In this document: positions 52,226 through 59,695 of the stretch, one piece after another
Layout: every line of letters starts with the position of its first letter
Position numbering within the stretch: the first letter of the stretch is position 1
Assembly (NCBI GenBank): GCA_034432595.1
Contig: DAOUBT010000069.1
Location: 1 to 59,695 of the forward strand
Source: DAOTZR01 sp034432595
GTDB taxonomy: Bacteria > Chloroflexota > Anaerolineae > B4-G1 > SLSP01
Length of the DNA: 59,695 nt
Direction: 5' to 3'
Program-made: the position numbers and the translations under genes
The notes under the pieces: generated by a model
Databases searched by the model: none
What the model saw: the letters and a program-made list of their open reading frames with translations, nothing else
Told to the model about the DNA's origin: nothing

Positions 52226-53344
52226 CTACGGCAGGTTTTTGAAGTCGCTCGCTTTGTAGTAGCCCGTATCAATCAACGCCACGCGGACGTGTTCCCGGTC
52301 CACGGTGACCACGGGGGCCTGCACCGCCGGCACGTCTTTCACGCCGTTGTTGTAGATGCCCCGCGTCGCCGGAAGCTGCCCCTCCAGCAGGGTAATGGCC
52401 GTATCAATGGCATTCTGCACCAGCACGCGCACATCCTTAAAGACGGTCATGGACTGTTTGCCATCCAGAATGGCCTGCACCGCGAACTTCTCCGCATCCT
52501 GACCGGTGATGACATAGCCCGTCACATCCGGGTCAGCGGCAAAAACCTCGCCGATAGCGCGCGCCATGTTATCGTTGGGCGCGAGGATGTACACTTTGCC
52601 CTTATCCGCCGGGCCGAGCGCCTGCAAATGCCTTTGCGCGAGCGCGCGCGCCGTTTCGGGATCCCAGTTTGTGCTGATGTCGGCCATGATTTGCGCAATC
52701 TCCTCGCGCGTCAACCCGGCTTTATCCTGCAAAGTCACCGCGGCGGGAGCGTTCTTAATCACAAACGTCCCATTGGCGATGTAAGGCTGCAACGTCGTCC
52801 ACGCCCCGCCAAAGAAAAGATAGGCGTTGCTATCGCTCATGGCGCCAGCGTAGAGGTACAGTGGATTCCCCGTCCCTTCGGCGTGGTCAATCAGGTACTG
52901 CGCCTGCTGCGCGCCCACCGCCAGGCTGTCGAAGGTCACGTAGTAATCCACGGCGCGGGTGTTGAGAATCAGGCGGTCGTAAGAGATGACCTTGACGCCG
53001 GCACTGTAGGCATACTCAACCGCGGGACCGGCAGCCGTGGCGTCGTGCGGACAAATGACCAGCACCTTGATGCCACGCGCGACCAGATCGCGCACATTTT
53101 CACGCTCCTTTTCCACCGAGCCATCACTGAAGAGGATGTCCACAGCGTAGCCGGCCTTCTGGAGCGCATCGCGGAAGCGCGCCTCATCCTGCAGCCAACG
53201 CGGTTCGTCGCGCGTTGGGAGCACAATCCCCACCGCGATAGTTTTGGGTTCCGGTGTCGTTGTTTGACGCGGAGTACATCCGATCAGGAGCAGCACGAGG
53301 AGCAAGACGAAGCTACCATACCGCACAATCCCAGACCAACGCAT
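52226..53344 (-). CDS. Sugar-binding lipoprotein of ABC type (ChvE/XylF-like), second copy
   Basis: A 372-residue periplasmic-binding-protein-like lipoprotein. Signal peptide with lipobox LIGC (Cys about 23) and two alpha/beta lobes of the Peripla_BP_4 type. Ligand-site elements include LPTRDEPRW near the start, SYDRLILNTRAVDYYVTFDS, VYILAPNDNMARAIGEV and VITGQDAEKFAVQAILDGKQSMTVFKDV. Its last ~75 residues are roughly two-thirds identical to the partial binding protein at the window end, so the two are paralogues. It lies downstream of the ABC-kinase gene without its own permease. AAGGAGGT is four bases before ATG 53344. It may act as the signal-receiving subunit for the kinase rather than in transport. 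Confidence 0.88.
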   Translation of the reverse strand: MRWSGIVRYGSFVLLLVLLLIGCTPRQTTTPEPKTIAVGIVLPTRDEPRWLQDEARFRDALQKAGYAVDILFSDGSVEKERENVRDLVARGIKVLVICPHDATAAGPAVEYAYSAGVKVISYDRLILNTRAVDYYVTFDSLAVGAQQAQYLIDHAEGTGNPLYLYAGAMSDSNAYLFFGGAWTTLQPYIANGTFVIKNAPAAVTLQDKAGLTREEIAQIMADISTNWDPETARALAQRHLQALGPADKGKVYILAPNDNMARAIGEVFAADPDVTGYVITGQDAEKFAVQAILDGKQSMTVFKDVRVLVQNAIDTAITLLEGQLPATRGIYNNGVKDVPAVQAPVVTVDREHVRVALIDTGYYKASDFKNLP

Positions 53345-53376
53345 AGGCACCTCCTTAAAAAAGAATCTAAAAAACT

Positions 53377-53562
53377 TAACGGCTCAAGCTCACCTGGGTC
53401 AGGATGCAATCGAACATGCAGGCGGAGTAAGGGTGGGCGAAGAAAGCAATGCCTTCACCCACCCACCCTGTGTTGCCATCATCGGATACCCTATCCAGGA
53501 GTGCGGTTAAAATCGCGCCGGCGGTGATTTCAATGGGTACCCTGGTGTTGAAGGTAGCAGTT
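53377..53562 (-). repeat. MITE-like element, copy E (longest complete copy)
   Basis: 186 bp bounded by TAACGGCTCAAGCT and AAGGTAGCAGTT. Internal hairpin GGGTGGGCGAAG...CTTCACCCACCC, then ATCATCGGATACCCTATCC and GCGGTTAAAATCGCGCCGGC followed by GGTGATTTCAATGG. It lies between the binding-lipoprotein gene and the ABC-kinase gene, and so would be part of their mRNA if they are co-transcribed. Confidence 0.85.
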
Positions 53563-53587
53563 CCTGAATCCCATCCGTTGGGCCAGG

Positions 53588-55168
53588 CTACGACACCTTG
53601 AAGGGCGCCGGATTGGGAATTTCGATGCGCAGCTCCAGACCGCCCAGGCTGGGCGATGTGCTCATGCTCATGGTGCCACGCAATAAAGAAACGCGCTCGC
53701 TGATGCTGACCAGGCCAAAATGCTTCTGCTCCGAAAGCGTAAGCAGGTCGGGCGGGGTATCCATGCCGCGTCCATCATCCGCCAGACGCAACATCAAACC
53801 AGCTGAGGGTGTGCGCCGCACCTCCAACTCGACGCGCGTCGCCTGCGCGTGCTTGCGCACGTTGCTCAACCCCTCCTGCACAATGCGGAAGACATTCAAC
53901 TCAATCATCTCCGGCCAACGCTCGATAGTCTGATCCATCAAAAGCTCTACCGGGATGCCGGTCTGTTCGCTCCACTGACTCACCAGAGAACGCAACGCGG
54001 AAAGCAAGCCGTGACTATCCAGGGTCGGCGGACGCAGGTCGCTGCAAATTTGACGCAAAGTCGCAATCACGTCCCGAATCCCGCTGCGGATGCTCTGCAT
54101 CTCGGCCTGCAAATCTTCTGCCGCAAGCGCATTTTCGACCTCCTCAAGCTGATAATTGAAGCTGAGCAAGTCCTGAATGACCTGATCGTGCAGCTCACGC
54201 GCCAGCGCCTTGCGTTCCGCCTCGCGTTCCGAAGCCAGGCGCCGGTTGGCCTCCTGCAGCGCCTGATTGAGCCGGTCCAGCGCCAGCATCTGATCTTGCA
54301 GGCGAGCTACCAGCTCCCGGTTAATGGAATCCTGCGCAGCAAGGTTATCTTGAAGCTGCTTTTGCTTTTGCCGCAGCTCTTCCGCCTGCTGCTGCGCAGC
54401 GTAATAATTCTCAAAAGCCCAAATGACGGGCGTAACGCGCTCCTGCCGACTCGAACCGACCATCAATTCCACAATCTCCCGCGGCGTGGATTCGGCGGTG
54501 CGCCGCAGGGCCACCTGTCGCCCTTTGTAAAGCACCAGAATGCGGTCGGTCACAGAGAAGATGGAGTTGAGATCATCACTGCTGAGCACGATAGACACGC
54601 CCAGGCTTGCCAGGTTGCGCAGGCGGTCCATGACAATCTGTTGCCGGCTATATCCCAACGCGGAGAAGCCTTCATCTAAAAGCAACAGGCGCGCGGGACG
54701 CAAAAAAGCGTGCACCAGGGCGATAATCTGCCGCTCATCGTCGGTCAGATCACCCACCTGTTGTTGAGCGAGGCTACGTGGGAGATGGAAAACATCCAGC
54801 CATTCGTAAGTGGCCTGAGCCATGGCCTGCCGATCAAGCAAACCGCTGCCGCTCTCCCGGCCCAGGAAGAGGTTATCCACCACGTTCATGGACTCCACGA
54901 ACTGTGGGGTTTGGGGGACGAACTCAATGCCGTTTTTCTGCGCCTTTAAGATCCCCGACCAGGTTACGCGCTTTCCCATCCAATACAGCGCGCCGCTCGT
55001 CGGGGGATAGACGCCGGCCAACATCTGCAACAAAACACTCTTGCCCGCACCACGCAGGCCCACCACGCCGAGGATTTCACCCGGCATCAGCTCGAACGTC
55101 ACGCCAGCAAGGGCGGGTTTGCTGGCGAAAACCCGCCCCAAATCTTCCACCTTTAACAGCGATTCCAT
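53588..55168 (-). CDS. ABC ATPase domain fused to HisKA_3/HATPase histidine kinase
   Basis: A 526-residue cytoplasmic protein with no membrane segment. Residues 1-240 resemble the first ATPase half of sugar importers (GguA/XylG): Walker A GLRGAGKS 37-44, Q86, Walker B LLLLDEG 161-167. However, the signature is LTDDE instead of LSGGQ, and the H-switch His is replaced (SSDDL, 196-200). A coiled coil (about 255-318) leads to a HisKA_3 dimerisation domain with phosphoacceptor His327 (ELHDQ) and a complete HATPase: N436 (EGLSNVRKHA), DDGRGM 464-469 and HFGLVSISERV. I infer that the ABC half senses permease or nucleotide state while the kinase half signals to the REC-HTH-REC regulator. It lies downstream of the importer genes. 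Confidence 0.93.
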   Translation of the reverse strand: MESLLKVEDLGRVFASKPALAGVTFELMPGEILGVVGLRGAGKSVLLQMLAGVYPPTSGALYWMGKRVTWSGILKAQKNGIEFVPQTPQFVESMNVVDNLFLGRESGSGLLDRQAMAQATYEWLDVFHLPRSLAQQQVGDLTDDERQIIALVHAFLRPARLLLLDEGFSALGYSRQQIVMDRLRNLASLGVSIVLSSDDLNSIFSVTDRILVLYKGRQVALRRTAESTPREIVELMVGSSRQERVTPVIWAFENYYAAQQQAEELRQKQKQLQDNLAAQDSINRELVARLQDQMLALDRLNQALQEANRRLASEREAERKALARELHDQVIQDLLSFNYQLEEVENALAAEDLQAEMQSIRSGIRDVIATLRQICSDLRPPTLDSHGLLSALRSLVSQWSEQTGIPVELLMDQTIERWPEMIELNVFRIVQEGLSNVRKHAQATRVELEVRRTPSAGLMLRLADDGRGMDTPPDLLTLSEQKHFGLVSISERVSLLRGTMSMSTSPSLGGLELRIEIPNPAPFKVS

Positions 55169-55242
55169 GCGGTTACTTACCCTTCATCCAGCGTCTTCAT
55201 GTCCATGGCCAGCGACGCGACAAGCGGACGCCGTCAACGGCG

Positions 55243-56484
55243 TTACTGCACCGCGTGCACCGCCGCGGCGATCTTCTGCACCAGCTCATCCAATTCGATG
55301 CGCTGATTGACGGTGAACACGCGCTCCAGCGTAAACGCATCACACAGAAGCACCAGGCTGGGTGTGCCAGCGGCGTCTTCCTGCACGGCCACGCCCTTGA
55401 TGTGCCGCAAAGGGATGTAGCGCCACACGGCGCCGTAAGCCTCTTCTTCGCCCTCCGTTGTGGGTACTTTATCCCAAATCAAGATCAAAGCGCGTTCGGT
55501 GAGCAGGGTGAGATGGTTGACGCGCTCCGCCTGATAGAAAGGCCAGAGGGACGCCAGCGCCGTGTCGAGCGTAATATCCGGGCGCCAGAGCCAGGCCAAC
55601 ACGCGCTCGCCCGGCAACAGGCTTTCCTGTGCGTAGCGGATAAACTTCTCATCCAGGTTTATGGCGGATAAGGATTCCGCCTCCAGGGGCGCCACAGGTC
55701 CAGCCGTGCGGATGTGCTGCACAAAGGGCTGGAGCAGGGCGCGGCTGGCCGTGCTGAAGGCCAGGGTCGTCGTCAACCACGCGCCATCCGTCGTCCGCCC
55801 TTCCAGGGTAAGCCAGGATTGCAACAGCACCAGGCCCGTCTCCACGCTGGACACATCCTCAAACCGATAGGCATGGACCGTGACCTGTTCGCGGCTGCGC
55901 GTGAGAATGTAGAGCACGCCATCCAGCGCAAGGAGCACCCGTTCGGGCAGCGCCAGCGCCTCGTTTTCAAACGCGGGCACCAGAACCATGAAAGCGGAAG
56001 GCATCTCCGCTCCAAAGCGTTCAGCGAGCACGGCGCGATAAGCCAGCGGGAGTTGGGCAGGGTTTTCGATCAGACGCGCCCAGGTGAGCATGGTCTGGCG
56101 TGTACCCGTGAGCAGGTCGCCCGTTTGCGCGGCACTCCAATCCGCGTGGAGAAGGCGCACGCGCCAGACATCACCCTCGCGCACCCAAAAGGTGCTCACG
56201 CGCAACAACCTCTCGCCCACCGCACCCACGTAGAGCACCCACCCCCACTCTGCATTGGCCTGCACATCCAAATGTCGGGTTTCGAGCATGACCAGATCGC
56301 GTCCCAGGGCCGCACTGCGCAGTCCGGCCAGAATCGCCGTGCGTCCCTGCCAGAGCGCTTGCGGTGACGGGCCGATCCAGGTGGTTTCGGGACGAACTGA
56401 AAGTAACGTTTCCAACGTCGCGCCATCCATCTCCATCCAGGCGCGCAAAAGTTTCTGCCATTGTTCTTGTAACGTCTGAATCAT
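55243..56484 (-). CDS. NTF2/SnoaL-like protein with two PH-like domains
   Basis: A 413-residue cytoplasmic protein. Residues 1-125 resemble a SnoaL/NTF2 cone (LLRAWMEMDGATLETLLS, WQGRTAILAGL, VSTFWVREGDVWRVRLLHAD). Residues about 165-270 and 285-413 each look like YokE/bPH-type pleckstrin-like domains, in which a helix-strand start precedes RVLLALDGVLYILTRSREQV and RALILIWDKV...WRYIPLRHIKGVAV respectively. No enzymatic signature is seen. It is the gene between the importer permease and the ABC-kinase, on the same strand (142 and 74 bp gaps), so it is a candidate accessory or ligand-binding part of this locus. The ATG is preceded by GGGGGGAT. Confidence 0.65.
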   Translation of the reverse strand: MIQTLQEQWQKLLRAWMEMDGATLETLLSVRPETTWIGPSPQALWQGRTAILAGLRSAALGRDLVMLETRHLDVQANAEWGWVLYVGAVGERLLRVSTFWVREGDVWRVRLLHADWSAAQTGDLLTGTRQTMLTWARLIENPAQLPLAYRAVLAERFGAEMPSAFMVLVPAFENEALALPERVLLALDGVLYILTRSREQVTVHAYRFEDVSSVETGLVLLQSWLTLEGRTTDGAWLTTTLAFSTASRALLQPFVQHIRTAGPVAPLEAESLSAINLDEKFIRYAQESLLPGERVLAWLWRPDITLDTALASLWPFYQAERVNHLTLLTERALILIWDKVPTTEGEEEAYGAVWRYIPLRHIKGVAVQEDAAGTPSLVLLCDAFTLERVFTVNQRIELDELVQKIAAAVHAVQ

Positions 56485-56504
56485 GAGGCATCCCCCCCGA
56501 TGTT

Positions 56505-56616
56505 CTGTTCACCCCAAAAGTGAACGGTGAGTCGTGAGTGGAACCGTGAAGCGAGGTTATGAGCAGTGAGTAGTCCGGAGCCCTGATGGTCAGGCATCGC
56601 GAACTACTCACTGCTC
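56505..56616. other. Nested hairpins between permease and NTF2/PH gene
   Basis: GTTCAC/GTGAAC (56505-56523), then a 14-bp perfect inverted repeat GAGCAGTGAGTAGT / ACTACTCACTGCTC (56561-56574 and 56603-56616) enclosing CCTGA-TGG-TCAGG. No T-tract follows. Located just after the permease stop codon on the minus strand, it may stabilise the importer mRNA or attenuate read-through into the downstream signalling genes. Confidence 0.6.
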
Positions 56617-56626
56617 CCCAGGGAAG

Positions 56627-57826
56627 TTAACGGCCCCGGCTGCGGGTGGTCACGTCGAAGACGACCGCCGCCACCAACACCAGACCGCGCACGATGTACT
56701 GATAGGCAATGTCAATGCCCATCAAGTTCATGCCGCTCGTCAGGGACATGTACACCAGGGCACCGATGATGGAACCGATGACGCTACCCACACCGCCTGC
56801 CGCCGAGACACCGCCGATGTAAGCGGCGGCAATCGCGTCCAACTCGAAGAGCGTGCCCGCCGTCGTCGTGGCCGAGCGCAGGCGCGAGGCGAAGAGAATG
56901 CCCGACAAACCCGAAAGCAAGCCCATCGAGGCAAAAACGATGTACGTGATGCGCTTGACACTGATGCCGCTCAGTTCTGCCGCCTCCGGGTTACCACCCA
57001 CTGCGTAGATGTGGCGTCCCAGAACCGTCTGCGTCGTCACGAAGTGATACACCCCCGCCACCACCAGCACAATCACCAGCGTCCAGGAAAGGCCGTTGTA
57101 ACCGGACATGATCCACGCTACCGCGCCAATCAGCACGGAGATGAAGACCATCTTGAGGATGAACATGTCCATGGGCAGGACCTCAAAATTGTAGGCCAGC
57201 TTCTTTTGCCGGGTACGAATCTCGCTAATGATGTAGGCCACAATTGCCACCAGGCCCAGCAGAAGCGTCAGCTTGTGGTATTTGTCCAGGAAGCCAATGC
57301 TCAGGTTTATATCGGGGATGAAGCCGTTGCCAATGGCGTTAAAAGCTTCGTCCTCGATGATGATCGTGCCCGTGCCGGCAGTGACGAGTTGCAGGGCGCC
57401 ACGATAAATCAACCAGCCGGCCAGCGAAGCCACGAAAGAGGGAATCTTCAGTTCCGCGACCGGCGCCGCGGTGAGCAGGCCCGCCAGGGCACCCAACACC
57501 AGCACCATCGGCACCACCAGCGCCGTGGGCAGATGCCAGAAGCGCAAGGCAATGGCGGCCAGAGCGCCCAGGAAGCCCGCCAGGAACCCTACCGAAAGGT
57601 CAATGTGGCGGATGACGATGACCAGGGTCATGCCGACAGCCAGCACGGCAATGTAGCCGGTCTGATTGATGAGGTTGCTCAAGTTACGGGACGAGATAAA
57701 GATGCCGTCGGTCATAATTGAGAAGATAATCATGATCACAAACAGGGCAATGTACATGCCGTATTGCCGGATGTTCTGCCCCAAAACACGCTTTAAGTTA
57801 GTGAAGAAACCAGATTTTTCGCTCAT
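56627..57826 (-). CDS. mmsB: Monosaccharide ABC importer permease (MmsB/GguB-like)
   Basis: A 399-residue BPD_transp_2 permease with about ten to eleven membrane helices. Family marks are GFFTNLKRVLGQNIRQYGMY at the N-terminus, AVGMTLVIVIRHIDLSVG (the hallmark conserved loop), FVASLAGWLIYRGALQ and AVGGNPEAAELSGISVK. A ~90-residue insertion after helix 5 (TAGTGTIIIEDEAFNAIGNGF onward) is typical of GguB/XylH-type permeases of multiple monosaccharides. It is 20 bases downstream of the ATPase gene and should pair with it as a homodimer in the membrane. Confidence 0.92.
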   Translation of the reverse strand: MSEKSGFFTNLKRVLGQNIRQYGMYIALFVIMIIFSIMTDGIFISSRNLSNLINQTGYIAVLAVGMTLVIVIRHIDLSVGFLAGFLGALAAIALRFWHLPTALVVPMVLVLGALAGLLTAAPVAELKIPSFVASLAGWLIYRGALQLVTAGTGTIIIEDEAFNAIGNGFIPDINLSIGFLDKYHKLTLLLGLVAIVAYIISEIRTRQKKLAYNFEVLPMDMFILKMVFISVLIGAVAWIMSGYNGLSWTLVIVLVVAGVYHFVTTQTVLGRHIYAVGGNPEAAELSGISVKRITYIVFASMGLLSGLSGILFASRLRSATTTAGTLFELDAIAAAYIGGVSAAGGVGSVIGSIIGALVYMSLTSGMNLMGIDIAYQYIVRGLVLVAAVVFDVTTRSRGR

Positions 57827-57846
57827 GGGTGCACTCCTTGAGGGAA

Positions 57847-59373
57847 TTAATAATCTACGGCCAGTTGCATAATGGCTTCCTGCGAAGCCTGAGTGATAGG
57901 CATTTCGCCCTTGATGCGACCCCCGGAAACGACATAGATGCGGTCGCTCATGCCCAGAATTTCGGGCAGTTCAGAAGAAATCATGATAATACTCATACCC
58001 TGCTCGACCAATTGATTCATCAGGGTGTAGATTTCGTATTTCGCGCCCACGTCAATACCGCGGGTCGGCTCGTCCAGAATCAACACATCGGGACGCACAA
58101 AGAGCCATTTCGCCAGGCACACTTTTTGTTGATTACCGCCGCTCAGGTTCATCACCTTTTGTTCGATGGTGGGGGTCTTAATGTTCAGGGAGACGCGATA
58201 CCCCTCGGCGATCTGAATCTCGGCGTTGGGGTCAATTACCCCGCGGCGGGCAAGGGCCTTCAAATTAGCCAGGGTAACGTTCTGACGGACATCCTGAATC
58301 AACACCAGCCCTTTGGCCTTCCGGTCTTCGGTAACGTAAGCAAGCCCGGCTTCAATGGCCTCCTGCGGATGACTGAAGCGGCGCTGTTTCCCCTTGAGCC
58401 ACAACTCCCCGCTAACGCGGTAATGCAGGGGATTACCAAACAGGCTCAGCGCCAGTTCCGTGCGTCCCGCGCCCATCAAGCCGGCCAGGCCCACGATTTC
58501 CCCGCGGCGCACTTTGAAATTGACATCGCGCAGCAAATAGCGCCCCAGGCCGGGATCGTAGGCACTCCAATTCCGCACTTCCATCACCACCTCATCGGAG
58601 ATGGTGTGCTTGCGGGGCGGGTAGATGTTGGTGATTTCACGTCCCACCATGTTGCGGATGAGGACCTGCTCGTTCACCCCCCCTTTGTGCGCGTCAAGGG
58701 TGCATACCGTCCGCCCATCGCGCAACACGGTCACCGTGTCAGCTATGGCAATGACCTCCTTAAGCTTATGCGAAATCAAAATGCAGGTCACGCCATGTTC
58801 GCGCAGCTCACGCAATAAGTTGAGCAAGTTTTCGCTGTCGTTCTCATTCAAGGCCGCTGTTGGCTCGTCCAGAATCAAGATTTTCACTTCGCGACTCAAC
58901 GCCTTGGCGATTTCGACCAGTTGCTGCTTGCCCACACCTAAATCGCGGATTTTCGTGTCCGGGTTGACCGATAGGCGCACCTTACGCAACATCTCATCCG
59001 CGCGCCGAATCGTTTCGTTCCAATCCACCACGCCCTTGCGCCCAATTTCGTGGCCCAGGAAGATATTCTCGTAAACCGTCATCTCCGGCACCAGAGCCAA
59101 TTCCTGATAAATGATGCCGATACCTGCTTTTTCACTGTCGGCAATGCCACGGAACTGCTGCAACTCCCCATTAATGAAGATCTCGCCTGTGTACGTCCCA
59201 TGGGGATACACGCCGCTCAACACCTTCATCAAAGTGGATTTGCCAGCGCCGTTTTCGCCCACCAGACAGTGGATTTCGCCGCGCTTGACGCGGAAGGTCA
59301 CATCGTCCAACGCGCGGACACCGGGAAATTCTTTAGTGATATGTCGCATTTCCAGAATCGGGGTTTCATCCAT
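57847..59373 (-). CDS. mmsA: Monosaccharide ABC importer ATPase (MmsA/GguA-like)
   Basis: A 508-residue two-domain ATPase. Domain 1 has Walker A GENGAGKS (39-46), signature LGVGKQQ, Walker B LILDEP and SHKL H-switch. Domain 2 (about 265-508) has the degenerate Walker A GLMGAGRT, signature LSGGNQQK and LILDEPTRGIDVG, the asymmetric arrangement normal for sugar importers. It energises uptake through MmsB. Comparison with the ABC-kinase fusion shows that the latter's ABC domain is closest to domain 1 but has lost the signature and switch residues. The GTG/ATG choice is clear: AGGCGGTGAGCT precedes the ATG. Confidence 0.94.
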   Translation of the reverse strand: MDETPILEMRHITKEFPGVRALDDVTFRVKRGEIHCLVGENGAGKSTLMKVLSGVYPHGTYTGEIFINGELQQFRGIADSEKAGIGIIYQELALVPEMTVYENIFLGHEIGRKGVVDWNETIRRADEMLRKVRLSVNPDTKIRDLGVGKQQLVEIAKALSREVKILILDEPTAALNENDSENLLNLLRELREHGVTCILISHKLKEVIAIADTVTVLRDGRTVCTLDAHKGGVNEQVLIRNMVGREITNIYPPRKHTISDEVVMEVRNWSAYDPGLGRYLLRDVNFKVRRGEIVGLAGLMGAGRTELALSLFGNPLHYRVSGELWLKGKQRRFSHPQEAIEAGLAYVTEDRKAKGLVLIQDVRQNVTLANLKALARRGVIDPNAEIQIAEGYRVSLNIKTPTIEQKVMNLSGGNQQKVCLAKWLFVRPDVLILDEPTRGIDVGAKYEIYTLMNQLVEQGMSIIMISSELPEILGMSDRIYVVSGGRIKGEMPITQASQEAIMQLAVDY

Positions 59374-59400
59374 AGCTCACCGCCTTGTCATTTTTTCGAG

Positions 59401-59431
59401 GCAGGCCAGGATGGGTCTCATCCTGGCCTGC
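59401..59431. other. Intercistronic stem-loop after binding-protein gene
   Basis: GCAGGCCAGGATG / CATCCTGGCCTGC, a 13-bp perfect stem with a 5-nt loop between the binding-protein and ATPase genes. No T-tract follows on the minus strand. Such structures commonly protect the more abundant binding-protein mRNA. Confidence 0.7.
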
Positions 59432-59455
59432 TTTTACTATATCCCCGTTTAGCCC

Positions 59456-59695
59456 TTAAGGCAAATTGGTGAAGTCGCTCGCGCTGTAGTAACCGGAGTC
59501 AATCAGGGCCGCGCGGACGTTGCTCTTGTCCACGGTGATGACCGGCGACTGAATCGCGGGCACGTCAATCTTGCCGTTGTTGTAGGAGCCGCGCGCCGCG
59601 GGCGCCTTGCCTTCGAGCAGCGCCACGGCTGCCGCGATGGCGTCGTTCACCAGCATGCGCACGTCCTTGAACACCGTCATGGACTGCTTGCCGTC
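59456..59695 (-). CDS. Monosaccharide-binding protein (ChvE-like), C-terminal part, cut by window edge
   Basis: The last ~79 residues of a periplasmic binding protein; the gene continues past the window end. DGKQSMTVFKDVRMLVNDAI and the ending GYYSASDFTNLP match the second binding lipoprotein at 52226 closely, including the terminal DF(T/K)NLP. It is the first gene of the mms-like importer (binding protein, ATPase, permease) and is separated from the ATPase gene by an intercistronic hairpin, consistent with higher binding-protein expression. Confidence 0.9.
   Translation of the reverse strand, partial: DGKQSMTVFKDVRMLVNDAIAAAVALLEGKAPAARGSYNNGKIDVPAIQSPVITVDKSNVRAALIDSGYYSASDFTNLP

Noticed and set aside
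51102..59695. Defence system based on an ABC ATPase plus helicase or nuclease partner
   Set aside because: Neighbours are sugar transport and two-component genes. There are no toxin, nuclease or methylase components.

Overview
This 59.7 kb, G+C-rich window looks like a chromosomal segment of a member of the Chloroflexota, most likely class Anaerolineae. That placement is inferred from gene content, not from a marker tree. The content includes Pro/Thr-rich LCP (LytR-CpsA-Psr) proteins, bactofilin, an SBBP propeller protein ending in LPLV-type residues, PlsX/FabF, DUF4446 and DUF2007 proteins, GguAB/Mms-type sugar transport, and tRNA genes without encoded CCA. There is no prophage, CRISPR array, integrase or intact transposase. 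The window is mostly housekeeping genes plus one unusual signalling/transport locus.

Layout. 0.2-8.4 kb (mostly minus): a tocopherol-cyclase-like protein, tRNA-Gly, a thioredoxin-VKOR fusion, a secreted beta-propeller protein and two tandem LCP proteins. 8.6-13.3 kb: TPR/DUF2007, YibE/F, a small helical protein, DUF456 and a GT39 mannosyltransferase-like protein. 13.3-23.1 kb: an MBL/double-rhodanese protein, two unrecognised co-transcribed genes, tRNA-Arg, a NERD protein, fabF-plsX and an exonuclease-DinG helicase. 23.2-27.2 kb: a DUF333 lipoprotein bracketed by hairpin arrays, a lipocalin-like protein, SCP2 and YgjV-GNAT. 28.0-33.0 kb: a two-subunit flavin/iron-sulfur amine dehydrogenase, an ArsR-CDF metal operon and tRNA-Asp. 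33.5-38.8 kb: a membrane adenylate cyclase and a TadZ-like/GspE pair. 38.9-43.7 kb: tRNA-Leu, GH31, galE and a radical SAM protein. 44.3-50.8 kb: ppdK, a PatB/MalY lyase with mnmA, bactofilin and DUF4446. 51.1-59.7 kb: the signalling/transport locus.

The most interesting system is at 51.1-59.7 kb. A periplasmic monosaccharide ABC importer (binding protein, two-domain ATPase, permease) sits upstream on the same strand of an NTF2/PH-like protein, a fusion of a degenerate ABC ATPase with a complete HisKA_3/HATPase histidine kinase, and a second paralogous sugar-binding lipoprotein. A REC-HTH-REC response regulator faces them. I read this as a candidate signalling system in which a kinase-fused, transport-like ATPase reports binding-protein or permease state to an atypical LuxR-type regulator.

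Non-coding structure is rich. A MITE-like repeat family with terminal inverted repeats (about 60-190 bp, six recognisable copies) occupies intergenic gaps across 43 kb. Heptanucleotide repeats (RCYGGAA-like) start at or just after stop codons and in one case form the end of a gene. Two arrays of short GC hairpins flank the DUF333 lipoprotein gene. Three genes share extended -10 promoters with the same 16 bp spacing.
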